A stretch of 64,000 nucleotides of DNA from Sphingorhabdus profundilacus (GCF_009769755.1 NZ_SDWJ01000002.1:930001-994000); one strand, 5' to 3'. Shown: positions 53,653-63,922, counted from the stretch's first letter. Program-made: numbers and translations. Notes: generated by a model not told the origin, from the letters alone.

Positions 53653-54453
53653 ATGAATACTTCCCCTATCTTGCTGGTGCTGGCCGGTAAACGCGATGGT
53701 AAGCTTGATCCCATGGCCGCTGATGCCGGGGTCAGTCATAAGTGCCGTGTTCCAATTTGTGGCAAGGCATTGCTGCAATGGGTATTGGAAGCAGCGATAC
53801 CGGCTTTCCCTGACACCAAAATACTTGTTTCGATCCATGATCCCTCGGTGATCACAGATCTTCCGGCCGTTATCGAACTCGAAAAGACAGGTCGCCTGAT
53901 AATCTGTCAGGCACAGGCAGGGATTGTGGAAAGCGTCGAATATGCCGCCAAACAGGCCGGGGATAGTGCATGGCCGATGGTGATTACGACTGCGGATAAT
54001 GTGCTGGTAACCTCAGAATTGATGCGCGACGTCCATTCTGACGCCTTGGCAGGTGACGGGGATGCGGTTGTTGTACTGGCAACACGCGAAGCTATTCAGG
54101 CAGCGCATCCTGAGGGGCAACGCAGGTTTTATGAATTTTCTGATGCCGCTATTTCCAACTGCAACCTTTTCTGGCTTCGTAATGCGACGGCACTGAAAGC
54201 GGCTGAAGCATTTCGGCAGGGAGGGCAGTTTATTAAAACCAAAGGGCGCATTGCAAAATCGTTCGGAATCATCAACCTGATCCGGTTTCGGCTGGGATGG
54301 TGGAATCTGGATACAGCGTTCAAGGCGATATCGAGGGCGCTCGGCGCGCGTGTCGTCCCCTATATGACAACCGATGGCGCTTACGCGGTGGATGTCGATA
54401 ACCCACGTACTTACGCAATTGCAGAGATTCTTTTGAAAGAGCGCAAACTATAG
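53653..54453 (+). CDS. MobA-like nucleotidyltransferase
   Basis: 266 residues from ATG 53653. N-terminal LLVLAGKRDGKLDPMA is the NTP-binding loop, followed by KCRVPICGKALLQWVLEA and MVITTADNVLVTSELM (metal-binding Asp). This is a GT-A fold NTP transferase of unknown substrate; long C-terminal part with RLGWWNLDTAFKAISRALGARVVPY. Divergent from hom. Confidence 0.8.
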   Translation: MNTSPILLVLAGKRDGKLDPMAADAGVSHKCRVPICGKALLQWVLEAAIPAFPDTKILVSIHDPSVITDLPAVIELEKTGRLIICQAQAGIVESVEYAAKQAGDSAWPMVITTADNVLVTSELMRDVHSDALAGDGDAVVVLATREAIQAAHPEGQRRFYEFSDAAISNCNLFWLRNATALKAAEAFRQGGQFIKTKGRIAKSFGIINLIRFRLGWWNLDTAFKAISRALGARVVPYMTTDGAYAVDVDNPRTYAIAEILLKERKL

Positions 54454-54490
54454 CGTAAGGACCACTTGAATGTCCTTAACGACAATCCCC

Positions 54491-55549
54491 TTAATTGACG
54501 ATCTTCACGTCTGCCCGCCAGACTGGAATCCATGCCCGCGAACCCCGGCATTCGCCCATGACGGAAGCGCTTGTTAAACGGAAACTACTTCCGTCCCAAA
54601 CCCAGCTTTCCGAAGACCCGCAATCGCCAAGACCACGGCCTTTGGCATAGCTGCTGATGGTTTGCTTGGCGGCATCCCAATCTGCATTTACGAGCAGCGG
54701 AATTTTGCTATCTGCACTGAAACCGGTCGCGCCAAAATCAAATTTTGCCGGTTCAAATTTCCAGTTGCCCGTCTGATCGCGCCGGCCCACATAAATGCCG
54801 GACGAAAAATTATAGGCACCTGCGCCGCAATTCAGCATGACCATGGCTAATGGTCCCTGCCCGCTTTCCCCTAAGCTATACGCAGTATCCTGCGTTGAAC
54901 CAAAGCGCTCTTCTGCACAGGGGCTGGCCTCAGACAGGGCGACTAGCGAGGTTGCATCGGGCAAAACATCGGTGGGGACCATTTTTCTGATTTGTAAAAC
55001 AGGATAGTTGGCCATTTTCGCTGCTACCTTCTTGGAGCCCAGGGCGATAACTGCACTTCGCGAACCCGCACGCCCCTGCTCAGCGTCCAGATAACGTAGC
55101 GCCGCTGCGACGCCCGATAATGACGCAACACCTAATTTGTTGCCGCTGCCATCTGCAAGCTGGATCAGGGTACCTTTCGCCATTGCACGCGCAATTTTCA
55201 GCCCCTCTGCGCCCACGAATCTGATGGATTCGCCGCCAATCGTTATTGAACCATTGTGGATGACCTTACCGTCGATGAGAATGCGATAGCGATTGGTCTT
55301 TGCCGTAAAACCGGCGACCTCAATGGTCAAAGGGGCCTGCGTCCCTGCGGCCCGTGTGACAACCACCGATAGCCCGTCATCCCATGGGCCGTCGGGCATC
55401 AAGGCAACGGCCTGACAGGCAAAACCATTATCACAACCCACCGTCCAATCTTTGAAGGTTGCGGTTTTTCCGGGCGTCGGGGAAAGGCCCGTTGCTTGGG
55501 CAGCGACGGCTGTGACTAGCAATATTGACGTGATAATTGCCCTGAACAT
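54491..55549 (-). CDS. Secreted DUF1176 protein
   Basis: 352 residues with a signal peptide (IITSILLVTAVAAQATG). The DUF1176 hallmarks are KDWTVGCDNGFACQAVAL at the start and LGDCGSSESWVWDGSSFRLTS near the end. Four to six cysteines suggest disulfides, consistent with the periplasm. Function unknown. Confidence 0.9.
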   Translation of the reverse strand: MFRAIITSILLVTAVAAQATGLSPTPGKTATFKDWTVGCDNGFACQAVALMPDGPWDDGLSVVVTRAAGTQAPLTIEVAGFTAKTNRYRILIDGKVIHNGSITIGGESIRFVGAEGLKIARAMAKGTLIQLADGSGNKLGVASLSGVAAALRYLDAEQGRAGSRSAVIALGSKKVAAKMANYPVLQIRKMVPTDVLPDATSLVALSEASPCAEERFGSTQDTAYSLGESGQGPLAMVMLNCGAGAYNFSSGIYVGRRDQTGNWKFEPAKFDFGATGFSADSKIPLLVNADWDAAKQTISSYAKGRGLGDCGSSESWVWDGSSFRLTSASVMGECRGSRAWIPVWRADVKIVN

Positions 55550-55618
55550 GGGGGCAGGCTAGCTCTTTTGCGATGCCTAGGCTAGGGGCTTTCGGTCTCG
55601 GTTGAAATGGAGAAAATC

Positions 55619-56488
55619 ATGCGCGCAGTGGGTGTTGTCGGAGCTGGTCAGATGGGGGCAGGTATTGCCCAGGTTAGCGCAGGCGCAGGTTATCATGTCT
55701 ATCTGTCCGACGTTGACCTTGCGCGGGCAGAGGCAGGCAAGGCCGGTATTGCGAAGGCATTGGAAAGACTGGTCTCCAAGGGGAAAATGACTCAGGATCT
55801 GGCTGATGCCTGCCTTTCCCGGATCGAACCAGTGGCAAGCTATGCCCCGATGGCCGAGGCCCAATTGATAATCGAGGCGGCCACCGAGCGCGAGGAGGTC
55901 AAGCGCAAGATTTTCGAATCAATTGGCGCAATTCTTGACGAGAACGCTGTTTTGGCGTCGAACACATCGTCGATCCCGATCACCCGGCTCGCCCAATCGT
56001 CGCCGGATCCGGCCCGATTTATCGGCGTTCATTTTTTTAATCCCGTTCCGGTAATGGGTCTGATCGAAATCATTCGCGGCCTTGCGACAAGCGACGAAAC
56101 CGTCGGCGTCGTGCGTCGATATGGCGAAACTTTGGGCAAGCAGCTTGTGTTTGCCAATGATGCGCCCGGTTTTATCGTCAACCGCATTTTGATGCCGATG
56201 ATAAATGAAGCCTGCTTCGCACTGGGTGAAGGTGTGGCGACGGTCGCTGATATCGATACCGCCTGCCAGCTCGGCCTGAATCATCCGATGGGTCCTTTGA
56301 CATTGGCCGATTTCATCGGGCTTGATACGTGCCTCGAAATCACCAACGTCCTTTTCAGGACAACCGGCGATCCAAAATTCCGTCCAGCCCCCTTGTTGCA
56401 AAAATATGTGGAAGCCGGATGGTATGGCCGCAAGGCGAAGCGGGGCTTTTACGATTATTCAGAGACCATCCCGGTTCCGACCCGCTAG
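55619..56488 (+). CDS. 3-hydroxyacyl-CoA (3-hydroxybutyryl-CoA) dehydrogenase
   Basis: 289 residues from the ATG at 55619, preceded by GGAG at 7 nt; another ATG at 55607 is possible. The NAD domain begins VGVVGAGQMGAGIAQ; catalytic segments are ASNTSSIPITRLA, IGVHFFNPVPVMGLIEIIRG and GFIVNRILMPMINEA. It oxidises or reduces 3-hydroxyacyl-CoA in fatty acid or polyhydroxyalkanoate metabolism. Confidence 0.95.
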   Translation: MRAVGVVGAGQMGAGIAQVSAGAGYHVYLSDVDLARAEAGKAGIAKALERLVSKGKMTQDLADACLSRIEPVASYAPMAEAQLIIEAATEREEVKRKIFESIGAILDENAVLASNTSSIPITRLAQSSPDPARFIGVHFFNPVPVMGLIEIIRGLATSDETVGVVRRYGETLGKQLVFANDAPGFIVNRILMPMINEACFALGEGVATVADIDTACQLGLNHPMGPLTLADFIGLDTCLEITNVLFRTTGDPKFRPAPLLQKYVEAGWYGRKAKRGFYDYSETIPVPTR

Positions 56489-56490
56489 GG

Positions 56491-57666
56491 TCAGGTCAAT
56501 GTTTTAAAGGCGGAATCAAGATCAGCGATCAGGTCGTCGCTGTCTTCCAATCCGATTTGCAATCGAATCAATGCGCGATCCTTATCCCAAGGAACTTCGG
56601 TACGACATTGTTCCGGGTGCACCGGTAACGCAAGGCTTTCAAACCCTCCCCAGCTGTAACCGATACCGAACAGTTCCAGAGCGTCGACAAAGGCGGCAGC
56701 TTTCTCTTTTGTCCCGTTAAGAACGAATGAGAATAGCCCCGATGAGCCGCTAAAATCTCGTTTCCATATTTCATGACCCGGGCATTCGGGCAAGGCTGGG
56801 TGCAGAACAATTTCCACTTCAGGCCGGTCGCGCAGCCAATGTGCGATTTTAACGGCCGATTTTTCATGCGCTTTCATTCGCACCGCCAAAGTCCGAAGCC
56901 CGCGGCTCGCCAGGTAGGCGTCGTCCGGGGAAACGATCTGGCCCAATTGCTGGGCCGTTTGACGCAGCCTCGACCAGAGCCGTTCATGCGTCGTCACGCT
57001 GCCGATCATGACATCGCTGTGGCCAACAATATATTTGGTAGCTGCGATGATTGTCATATCCACACCCTTGTCGAGCGCGGTATAGAAGAAAGGTGTGGCC
57101 CATGTATTGTCGAGCAATGTAATCACGCCACGCTTTTTTGCCTCCGCACAAATCGCTGGTACATCTTGTACTTCAAATGTCAGGCTGCCCGGTGTTTCAA
57201 GCAATATGGCCTTCGTCTTTTCGCAGAACAGTCCGGCGATATCAGCGGTTAGCGGATTGAAATAGCGGGTTTGAACGCCCATTTTTTTCAAAAACCCGTC
57301 GGCGAATGCGCGGCTGGGGTCATACGCATTGTCGGTCATTAAAAGGACATCGCCTGGCCGCAATATGGTAAGCAGCGCACATGAAATCGCGGCTACGCCC
57401 GATGGGTATAGCATTGTTCCGGCTGCGCCCGGCTCCATCTGCGTCAATGCATCGGCCAGCGACCATTGGGTCGGCGAGCCCCGGCGACCATAAAAAAAAC
57501 GACCATCTTCATTGCCGCTTTTCCCCGCTTCGAGGGCAGCGACATCGTCGTAAAGATGCGTACTGGCACGCCAAACCGGCACGTTGACGACAGGACCGGT
57601 AAAGGTCTTTTTACGCCCGCCCGTGATGATCTGGGTCGCTTTTTTGCGTGGCTTTTCCGGATTCAA
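56491..57666 (-). CDS. metC: Cystathionine beta-lyase (PLP-dependent)
   Basis: 391 residues. The start is probably the TTG at 57666: it forms a TTGA overlap with the sseA stop and has AAGGAAA about 10 nt upstream; a start at 57708 would run into sseA. Family segments include HLYDDVAALEAG, YGRRGSPTQWSLADAL and TIIAATKYIVGHSDVM (Schiff-base Lys in AATKY). It cleaves cystathionine to homocysteine in methionine synthesis. Confidence 0.92.
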   Translation of the reverse strand: MNPEKPRKKATQIITGGRKKTFTGPVVNVPVWRASTHLYDDVAALEAGKSGNEDGRFFYGRRGSPTQWSLADALTQMEPGAAGTMLYPSGVAAISCALLTILRPGDVLLMTDNAYDPSRAFADGFLKKMGVQTRYFNPLTADIAGLFCEKTKAILLETPGSLTFEVQDVPAICAEAKKRGVITLLDNTWATPFFYTALDKGVDMTIIAATKYIVGHSDVMIGSVTTHERLWSRLRQTAQQLGQIVSPDDAYLASRGLRTLAVRMKAHEKSAVKIAHWLRDRPEVEIVLHPALPECPGHEIWKRDFSGSSGLFSFVLNGTKEKAAAFVDALELFGIGYSWGGFESLALPVHPEQCRTEVPWDKDRALIRLQIGLEDSDDLIADLDSAFKTLT

Positions 57667-58505
57667 GCCGCACCCGTTTCCTTCGGCGTGTCCTTGTCCA
57701 GGCCCCATTCGGACCAGCTACCATCATATAGGGCAACGTCTTTCTTGCCGGTCAACCGGGCGCCAAACAATATCACCGCTGCGGTCATACCTGATCCGCA
57801 CGTTGTAATCATCGGCTTCTCCAGATCGACGCCTGCCTTGTCATAGGCGGCAATCAGGTCGTCACCCTTTTTCCAGGTGCCGTCACTGTTGAACAGGTCG
57901 CCAAAGGGAAGATTGCGACTGCCCGGAATATGGCCAGATGCCATATCGGAACGGGGTTCCGCTTCTTCGCCGGTAAAGCGGCCTGCGCCGCGCGCGTCCA
58001 CTATAACCGCATTTTTGCTGTGTAAATTGGCCAGCATATCGGCTTTCGATTTCACCGCTGAATCGTCTTTCCAGACCGTGAAATGCCGGTGACGCAGCGA
58101 AGGCTTGCCGGTTTCGAGAGCGCGGCCCTCGGCCTTCCATTTTGCAATGCCACCGTCAAGTATCGCAACGTCATGGGCACCAAAAAGGGTCAGCATCCAC
58201 CAGGCCCGTGTTGCAGATTTGAATGGGCTGTCATCATAAACCACGATCCGGCTGCCATCGCCTAACCCGAGAGATTGCATACGGCTGGCGAATTTTTCCG
58301 GGGGTGGAAGGGTATTTGGCAAGGCGCTATTGGAATCCGCCAGCTCTTCCAAATCCATGAATACAGCGGTTGGAATATGCCCGCCTTCATATTCTGCCTG
58401 TGCGTTACGACCGGCATCGGGCATAAACCAGGTGGCATCAACTACACGTAAATCGGAGGCACCGATTTCATTTGCCAACCAATCGGTGCTTACCAATACT
58501 TCCAT
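57663..58505 (-). CDS. sseA: 3-mercaptopyruvate/thiosulfate sulfurtransferase
   Basis: 280 residues from ATG 58505 (AGGAC 8 nt upstream). Two rhodanese domains: the first has WFMPDAGRNAQAEYEGGHIP, the second has the active-site loop TTCGSGMTA with the catalytic Cys. It transfers sulfur to cyanide or thiols. Overlaps metC, suggesting a sulfur-metabolism operon. Confidence 0.94.
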   Translation of the reverse strand: MEVLVSTDWLANEIGASDLRVVDATWFMPDAGRNAQAEYEGGHIPTAVFMDLEELADSNSALPNTLPPPEKFASRMQSLGLGDGSRIVVYDDSPFKSATRAWWMLTLFGAHDVAILDGGIAKWKAEGRALETGKPSLRHRHFTVWKDDSAVKSKADMLANLHSKNAVIVDARGAGRFTGEEAEPRSDMASGHIPGSRNLPFGDLFNSDGTWKKGDDLIAAYDKAGVDLEKPMITTCGSGMTAAVILFGARLTGKKDVALYDGSWSEWGLDKDTPKETGAA

Positions 58506-58568
58506 CTTCAATGTCCTAGCCCGCTGTTTTTGATTCTTGTGCGGTGCAAGATAAAGCGAATTTGCAAT

Positions 58569-60092
58569 CTAGCCAAGTGTTTCCAGAAACTTCCTGGCCT
58601 GCACATTCATGGCTGCCTTGTCGGCCTGTGGCATTCGATCCCAATTTTTATATGGCATGGCCATTCGGGGATTATCGCGCAACCGGGCATCATTGCGTGC
58701 GATGAAATCCCAATAAAGGGCATTAAACGGGCAGGCATCGGGACCGATCCGTTGCTTCACATCAAAGCGGCAGGAACGGCAATAGTCGGACATCCGGTTA
58801 ATATACGCCCCACTGGATGCATAAGGTTTGGACGCTACCATACCGCCATCGGCATATTGGCTCATTCCCAAGCTATTCGGCAATTCGACCCATTCATAAG
58901 CATCGGCATATACCGCCAGATACCATTTATGAACTTCCGCCGGGTCGATGCCGGCCAAAAGCGCAAAATTACCGGTAATCATGAGCCGTTGGATATGGTG
59001 GGCATAGGCAAATTCGATTGTCTGGCCGATGGTTTCTGACAGGCAATGCATATCGGTTTGGCCGGTCCAGTAAAAATCGGGTAGCGGTCGTTTCGCCCCC
59101 AGTTCGTTGCGTGTGACATAGTCTGGCCCAGCCAGCCAATAAATCCCGCGTATATATTCCCGCCAGCCGATAATCTGTCGGATAAATCCTTCAGCTGCAT
59201 TCAGGGGCGCCCGTCCTTGCCGGTATCGTTCTTCGACTTCGTGGCAAAGTTCCAAGGGGTCGAGCAGGCCTGAATTGATATAAGGGGATAGAATCGAATG
59301 CCACAGAAACGGCTCTCCACTAAGCATTGCGTCTTGATAATCGCCGAAATGTGCAAGGGCATGGTCAAGAAAATGCGCTTGCTGTCGAAGAGCCTCGGCG
59401 CGTGTGACGGCAAAACCGAACCGTTCCATTCGTCCTATATGATGACCGAAACATCTTTCGACGATATCGATAACGTCGCGCGTTATTGCATCGGGCGGAA
59501 ATGATAGCGGTTGTGGCATCGCGGCATCGCGCGTGGCAGGTTTACGGTTTTCAGCATCGAAATTCCATTGACCGCCCACGGGCTTGTCCCCATCCATCAA
59601 TAGCCCGGATTTGCGCCGCATATCGCGATAGAAATATTCCATCCGCAATTGTTTCCGCCCTGTGGCCCAAGATTCAAATTCGGCATGGGATGCAAGAAAT
59701 CGCGTGTCAGGTAAAATATGTACCGCCATGTCAAAGCGGTCACCCCAGCTGTCGATCATGGCTTTTACGCGCCATTCCCCTGCTTCTGACACGCGGATTT
59801 GGTCGGGGGCATGTCGTTCGATGGCGCGCGCCAGCTCGCCAGTAAAGCTTCCGCTATTATCCGGCTGTTCATATGTGATATAATCGACCTGCCACCCTTG
59901 TGCGCGCAAATAGGCTGCATGATGCCGCATGGCGGAAAATATATAGGCGATTTTCGATTTGTGATGCGGGACATAATTGGCTTCCTCATCAACCTCGACC
60001 ATCAACAAAATGCTGTTGGATTTTGAAATTCCCTGGAGCGAGGACATTTGCAGGCTGAGTTGATCGCCCAAAATAGGGATGAGGATTTTCAC
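58569..60092 (-). CDS. Cryptochrome/photolyase-related protein (FeS-BCP type)
   Basis: 507 residues, GTG start at 60092. The N-terminal part (ILGDQLSLQMSSL, SKIAYIFSAMRHHAAYLR) and the FAD-binding part (SPYINSGLLDPLELC, WREYIRGIYWL, ITGNFALLAG) match the PhrB-like class. The C-terminal cysteines of DYCRSCRF and PDACPFN, with one upstream, can hold a 4Fe-4S cluster. Likely a (6-4) photolyase. Confidence 0.92.
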   Translation of the reverse strand: MKILIPILGDQLSLQMSSLQGISKSNSILLMVEVDEEANYVPHHKSKIAYIFSAMRHHAAYLRAQGWQVDYITYEQPDNSGSFTGELARAIERHAPDQIRVSEAGEWRVKAMIDSWGDRFDMAVHILPDTRFLASHAEFESWATGRKQLRMEYFYRDMRRKSGLLMDGDKPVGGQWNFDAENRKPATRDAAMPQPLSFPPDAITRDVIDIVERCFGHHIGRMERFGFAVTRAEALRQQAHFLDHALAHFGDYQDAMLSGEPFLWHSILSPYINSGLLDPLELCHEVEERYRQGRAPLNAAEGFIRQIIGWREYIRGIYWLAGPDYVTRNELGAKRPLPDFYWTGQTDMHCLSETIGQTIEFAYAHHIQRLMITGNFALLAGIDPAEVHKWYLAVYADAYEWVELPNSLGMSQYADGGMVASKPYASSGAYINRMSDYCRSCRFDVKQRIGPDACPFNALYWDFIARNDARLRDNPRMAMPYKNWDRMPQADKAAMNVQARKFLETLG

Positions 60093-60276
60093 CCTCCGCC
60101 CTTAACCGCAGCATTTCAAATAAGGCGATACGGGTTTTCCGGCGTAGCGGCCAGCTTTGCGGCTTGCGTCATGCACATGGCCGCGCACCAACTGGCTTGA
60201 TAGCATAGCGTTGAAAAGTGGATTTTTGTGATATGAGCTGTTTGCATCAGGCCGCGAAGCAGATAAATGCGCTTTG

Positions 60277-60735
60277 ATGAACGACCAACCTAAAACCGCT
60301 TTTTTAGGTCAGCAAAGTGATTTGCCGGCCTCACCTGCACAGGCGCGGCTCGACTATGTTCCTAACCCCCGGCCCGGCACGCTTTATCTGACGCGCTTTG
60401 CCGTGCCGGAATTTACATCGCTTTGCCCCGTGACAGGGCAACCGGATTTTGCCCATCTTGTGATCGATTATGCCCCCAATGCGACGATTGTGGAGTCAAA
60501 ATCGCTGAAGCTTTTTCTTGGCTCATTTCGCAATCATGCCGCTTTTCATGAAGATTGCACGGTCGGAATAGGGCAGCGACTGTTCGACGAAATGAAGCCC
60601 CACTGGCTCAGAATCGGGGGATATTGGTATCCGCGTGGCGGCATACCAATTGATATATTCTGGCAGTCAGATGCACCTCCAAAGACGCTTTGGTTGCCCG
60701 ATCAGGGGGTCGCGCCTTATCGCGGGCGCGGTTGA
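60277..60735 (+). CDS. queF: NADPH-dependent 7-cyano-7-deazaguanine reductase QueF
   Basis: 152 residues from ATG 60277. The catalytic Cys is in [14 protein letters not shown] and the [12 protein letters not shown] motif binds NADPH; the unimodular form has this length. It reduces preQ0 to preQ1 in queuosine synthesis. Convergent with the DUF853 gene. Confidence 0.96.
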   Translation: MNDQPKTAFLGQQSDLPASPAQARLDYVPNPRPGTLYLTRFAVPEFTSLCPVTGQPDFAHLVIDYAPNATIVESKSLKLFLGSFRNHAAFHEDCTVGIGQRLFDEMKPHWLRIGGYWYPRGGIPIDIFWQSDAPPKTLWLPDQGVAPYRGRG

Positions 60736-62298
60736 TTATTTGAACAAGCTGCCCAAAATACCCCGGATGAGCGATTTGCCGAGCGAACCTGCCAACTGAC
60801 GGCCGACCGAAGTTGCTGCCGATCGCGCGGCCGATTGCACCATTTTCTCGGCCATTCCGGGCTTGGCCGCCTCTCGCGCGGCGATAGCCTGCTGCCGGGC
60901 CAACTCTTTCGCCGCCGCCGCATCTGATTTGGCCTGTTCCTTGGCTGCGGCTGCGGCTTGTTTATCCGCTGCTGCCTGCGCCTTTGCTTCATCCGCCGCC
61001 GCGGCTGCTTGGGCGCCCTTGGCGGCGAGAATTTCCTCGGCGGATTCCCGATCAATCAGCATGTCATACTTATCGCCAATCGCATCGGTCTGGATCATGA
61101 TGCCGCGCTCTTGCGGCGTGAGCGGCCCTACGCGGCTGGCTGGCGCTTTTATCAATGTGCGCTGAACGATTGAGGGAGAACCATCTGGTTGAAGCAATGA
61201 TACCAGCGCCTCACCAATTTTCAGTTCGGTAATAATTTGGGCGACGTCGATATCAGGATTGGGCCTGAATGTTTCGGCGGCTGATTTCACCGCCTGTTGG
61301 TCACGGGGTGTAAAGGCGTTCAGCTTGTGCTGAATGCGATTGTTAAGTTGGGCCGCGACTGTGTCCGGAATGTCGACCGGGTTCTGGGTGATGAAGTAAA
61401 CACCGATGCCTTTCGACCGGATCAGCCGCACGACCTGCTCGATTTTTTCAAGCAACGCCTTGGGCGCGTCGTTAAACAATAAGTGCGCCTCGTCAAAAAA
61501 GAACACTAACTTCGGCTTTTCGGGGTCGCCAACTTCGGGGAAATTTTCGAACAATTCCGATAAAAGCCAAAGGAGGAATGTCGAATATAGCTTTGGACTG
61601 GCCATGAGTTTGTCTGCGGCCAGTATGTTTACGATGCCCCGGCCAGCATCATCAATTTTAACAAAATCGATCAGTTCCAGCGAAGGTTCGCCAAAGAAAT
61701 GTTCTCCACCTTGGCTGCGAAGCTGGAGCAGCGACCTCTGGATGCTTCCGACAGACTGTTTGGAAATATTGCCATATTCCAGTGTCAGCTGGTCGGCGCG
61801 TTCGCCGCAATGGACCAGCATTGCCTGCAAATCATCCAGGTCGAGCATCAACAGCCCATCCTTGTCTGCGACATGAAAGGCGATCGTCAGCACGCCTTCC
61901 TGCACTTCGTTCAAGTCCATCAGGCGTGACAAAAGCAGGGGTCCCATTTCGGAAACAGTCGTCCGGATGGGATGGCCTTGTTCGCCAAACAAATCCCAAA
62001 ATTGCGTCGGATTGTCTTTATAGGCCCAGCCTTCCTGACCGATTTCGGCCGCTCTGCCTGCGAAAATTTCGTGCGTTTTGCTTTGGGGTGATCCGGCCAT
62101 CGCCATGCCCGCCAGGTCGCCTTTTACGTCGGCGACAAAAGTAGGGACACCGGCAATGGAAAAGCCTTCAACCAATCCTTGCAAAGTGACAGTTTTGCCG
62201 GTGCCCGTCGCACCTGCGATCAAGCCGTGACGATTGGCTCGTTTGAGGTTGAGCAATTCTGGACCATTTGCACTCTTGCCGATAAAAATACCGTCCAT
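60736..62298 (-). CDS. DUF853-type HerA-like ATPase
   Basis: 520 residues. The Walker A is GATGTGKTVT near residue 30 and the Walker B is LVFFFDEAHLLF near 273; PVDIPDTVAAQLNNRIQHKL follows as in DUF853 proteins. A long Ala-rich coiled coil (about 425-490) precedes a short helical end. These are conserved HerA/FtsK-like ATPases of unknown role. Convergent with queF by one base. Confidence 0.93.
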   Translation of the reverse strand: MDGIFIGKSANGPELLNLKRANRHGLIAGATGTGKTVTLQGLVEGFSIAGVPTFVADVKGDLAGMAMAGSPQSKTHEIFAGRAAEIGQEGWAYKDNPTQFWDLFGEQGHPIRTTVSEMGPLLLSRLMDLNEVQEGVLTIAFHVADKDGLLMLDLDDLQAMLVHCGERADQLTLEYGNISKQSVGSIQRSLLQLRSQGGEHFFGEPSLELIDFVKIDDAGRGIVNILAADKLMASPKLYSTFLLWLLSELFENFPEVGDPEKPKLVFFFDEAHLLFNDAPKALLEKIEQVVRLIRSKGIGVYFITQNPVDIPDTVAAQLNNRIQHKLNAFTPRDQQAVKSAAETFRPNPDIDVAQIITELKIGEALVSLLQPDGSPSIVQRTLIKAPASRVGPLTPQERGIMIQTDAIGDKYDMLIDRESAEEILAAKGAQAAAAADEAKAQAAADKQAAAAAKEQAKSDAAAAKELARQQAIAAREAAKPGMAEKMVQSAARSAATSVGRQLAGSLGKSLIRGILGSLFK

Positions 62299-62504
62299 AT
62301 CACCTTCCCGTCATTTTCAATGTCTATTCAGGACAACTACGGACAGCCTCGAAGGTCAAGTAAATCCTGCGATGCTTTGTAAACTCAGTGCGTGGGTCGA
62401 AACCCGAAGTCTTTGGAAGCCTTTCGTCGGGAATAGAGAATCGTTCGTCGCAAAATATTACGAAAGTCATATCGCACAGCAACTTAGCCAATTATCGGGT
62501 GAAT

Positions 62505-63659
62505 ATGTTCTATCAAAATGCAAAATATCTCAGGTTTTTCCGATCAACAGGGGGCGCGGCCATTGCCTGGTTGGCGATCGTGTCCATGCTGACAGCATGT
62601 GTGGCTGCCGATCCACTGCCACTTCCCAAACCGAAGACAAATGCCCCCATTTCCAAACCGGCCGCAAAGCCATCACTTGCGTCAATTCCAAAGCCGCCAC
62701 CGCCTGTCTCACCAAAGCCAGCAGCAGTCCCGCCCATAGGTCTGGAAAATCTGATTCAGGAACAGTGGAAACAATTTCCCGGAAAGACCGGCGTTGCGAT
62801 CTTGCGTATCGATGGCGGTGAATGGGTCATCGGTCGGCGTCTGGATGAACTGTTTCCACAGCAAAGCGTTTCCAAAACATGGGTTGCATTGACCATTTTG
62901 GACCTTGTCGATCAGGGCAAGCTTCGTCTCGATCAGAAAGTCAGGATCACCGCTGATGATATTGCGGTTTTCCACCAGCCAATTCGCGAACGTGTGTTGG
63001 CAAAGGGCCCCATAGATGAAAGTGTCCAGAGCCTTTTGGAGCAATCGATTACCGCGAGTGACAATACTGCCAACGACTCTTTGTTGCGTACCGCCGGTGG
63101 TCCGCAAGTGGTGAGGTCCTTTATTGCACGGAAAAAACTAGGCGCGATCCGATTTGGCCCCGGTGAACGCGTGATGCAAAGTGAAATTGCCGGACTTCAA
63201 TGGAAGCAGGAATATTCGGTTGGGCGGCGCTTCTATTCTGCCCGGGAAGAATTGCCATTGGCGCAACGAAAGGCCGCGCTTGATCGCTATTTGGCGGATC
63301 CTGTCGATGGCGCGTCGCCCGTAGCCATCGTGCGTGCTCTCGGCAAATTGGCGCGTGGTGAACTTCTCTCGCCGACATCTACCCGGCTACTTCTTGATAT
63401 CATGTCTCGGACGAGCAGCGGCCCCAATCGCTTGAAGGCGGGTGTTCCTGTGGGTTGGAAATTTGTACATAAGACAGGAACCGGACAGATTCTGTCGCCC
63501 ATATCCACGGGCTATAATGATATAGGCATTATGACGGCGCCCGACGGAACGCGCTATGCCATGGCGGTCATGATAGGAAGTACAACCGCATCCATCCCGG
63601 AACGAATGGCATTCATGCAATTTGTGTCGCGAACCGTGGCTACATATCACCAGCGATAA
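62505..63659 (+). CDS. Class A beta-lactamase-fold lipoprotein
   Basis: 384 residues from ATG 62505. A lipoprotein-type signal ends LTACVAAD, with a Pro/Lys-rich linker (about 35-75). The SxxK motif is in QQSVSKTW, an SDN motif in ASDNTAND and KTG in HKTGTG, so the serine beta-lactamase core is intact. It may hydrolyse beta-lactams or act on cell-wall peptides; substrate is unknown. Confidence 0.85.
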   Translation: MFYQNAKYLRFFRSTGGAAIAWLAIVSMLTACVAADPLPLPKPKTNAPISKPAAKPSLASIPKPPPPVSPKPAAVPPIGLENLIQEQWKQFPGKTGVAILRIDGGEWVIGRRLDELFPQQSVSKTWVALTILDLVDQGKLRLDQKVRITADDIAVFHQPIRERVLAKGPIDESVQSLLEQSITASDNTANDSLLRTAGGPQVVRSFIARKKLGAIRFGPGERVMQSEIAGLQWKQEYSVGRRFYSAREELPLAQRKAALDRYLADPVDGASPVAIVRALGKLARGELLSPTSTRLLLDIMSRTSSGPNRLKAGVPVGWKFVHKTGTGQILSPISTGYNDIGIMTAPDGTRYAMAVMIGSTTASIPERMAFMQFVSRTVATYHQR

Positions 63660-63679
63660 GGACTGTTTCCGACTTCAGA

Positions 63680-63859
63680 TTACCGTTCCGAATTTACGGT
63701 TTGGTTGGGATCGGTTTCATCATCCAGCTCTGTGGCTGCCTTGTCCAGCATTTGCGAGTCTTCGGACGTTAAGCCGTTCGTTTCGGGCTCGGATGCATCC
63801 GGACTGCAGGCAGCCGTAAAGACAAGACACATCAATATCAGAAAGCAGCGTGGGGCCAT
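63680..63859 (-). CDS. 59-residue lipoprotein
   Basis: ATG 63859 has a strong GGAGGG ribosome site 7 nt upstream. The frame has a lipoprotein signal ending FTAAC-S (Cys at 17), then an acidic, Ser/Thr/Glu/Asp-rich mature part to a TAA at 63680. Small outer-membrane lipoprotein of unknown role. It is below common length cut-offs but looks real. Confidence 0.8.
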   Translation of the reverse strand: MAPRCFLILMCLVFTAACSPDASEPETNGLTSEDSQMLDKAATELDDETDPNQTVNSER

Positions 63860-63888
63860 GCTGGTGCCCTCCAGGGTATTTTGGCAAC

Positions 63889-63922
63889 AAAAAGGCCGCC
63901 CTGAAAACAGGACGGCCCTTTT
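63889..63922. terminator. Bidirectional hairpin terminator
   Basis: A GC stem (GGCCGCCCTG with CAGGACGGCC, one mismatch) with loop AAAA, flanked by AAAAA on the left and TTTTT on the right. It ends transcription of the minus-strand gene at 63949 and could also act rightwards. Confidence 0.8.
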
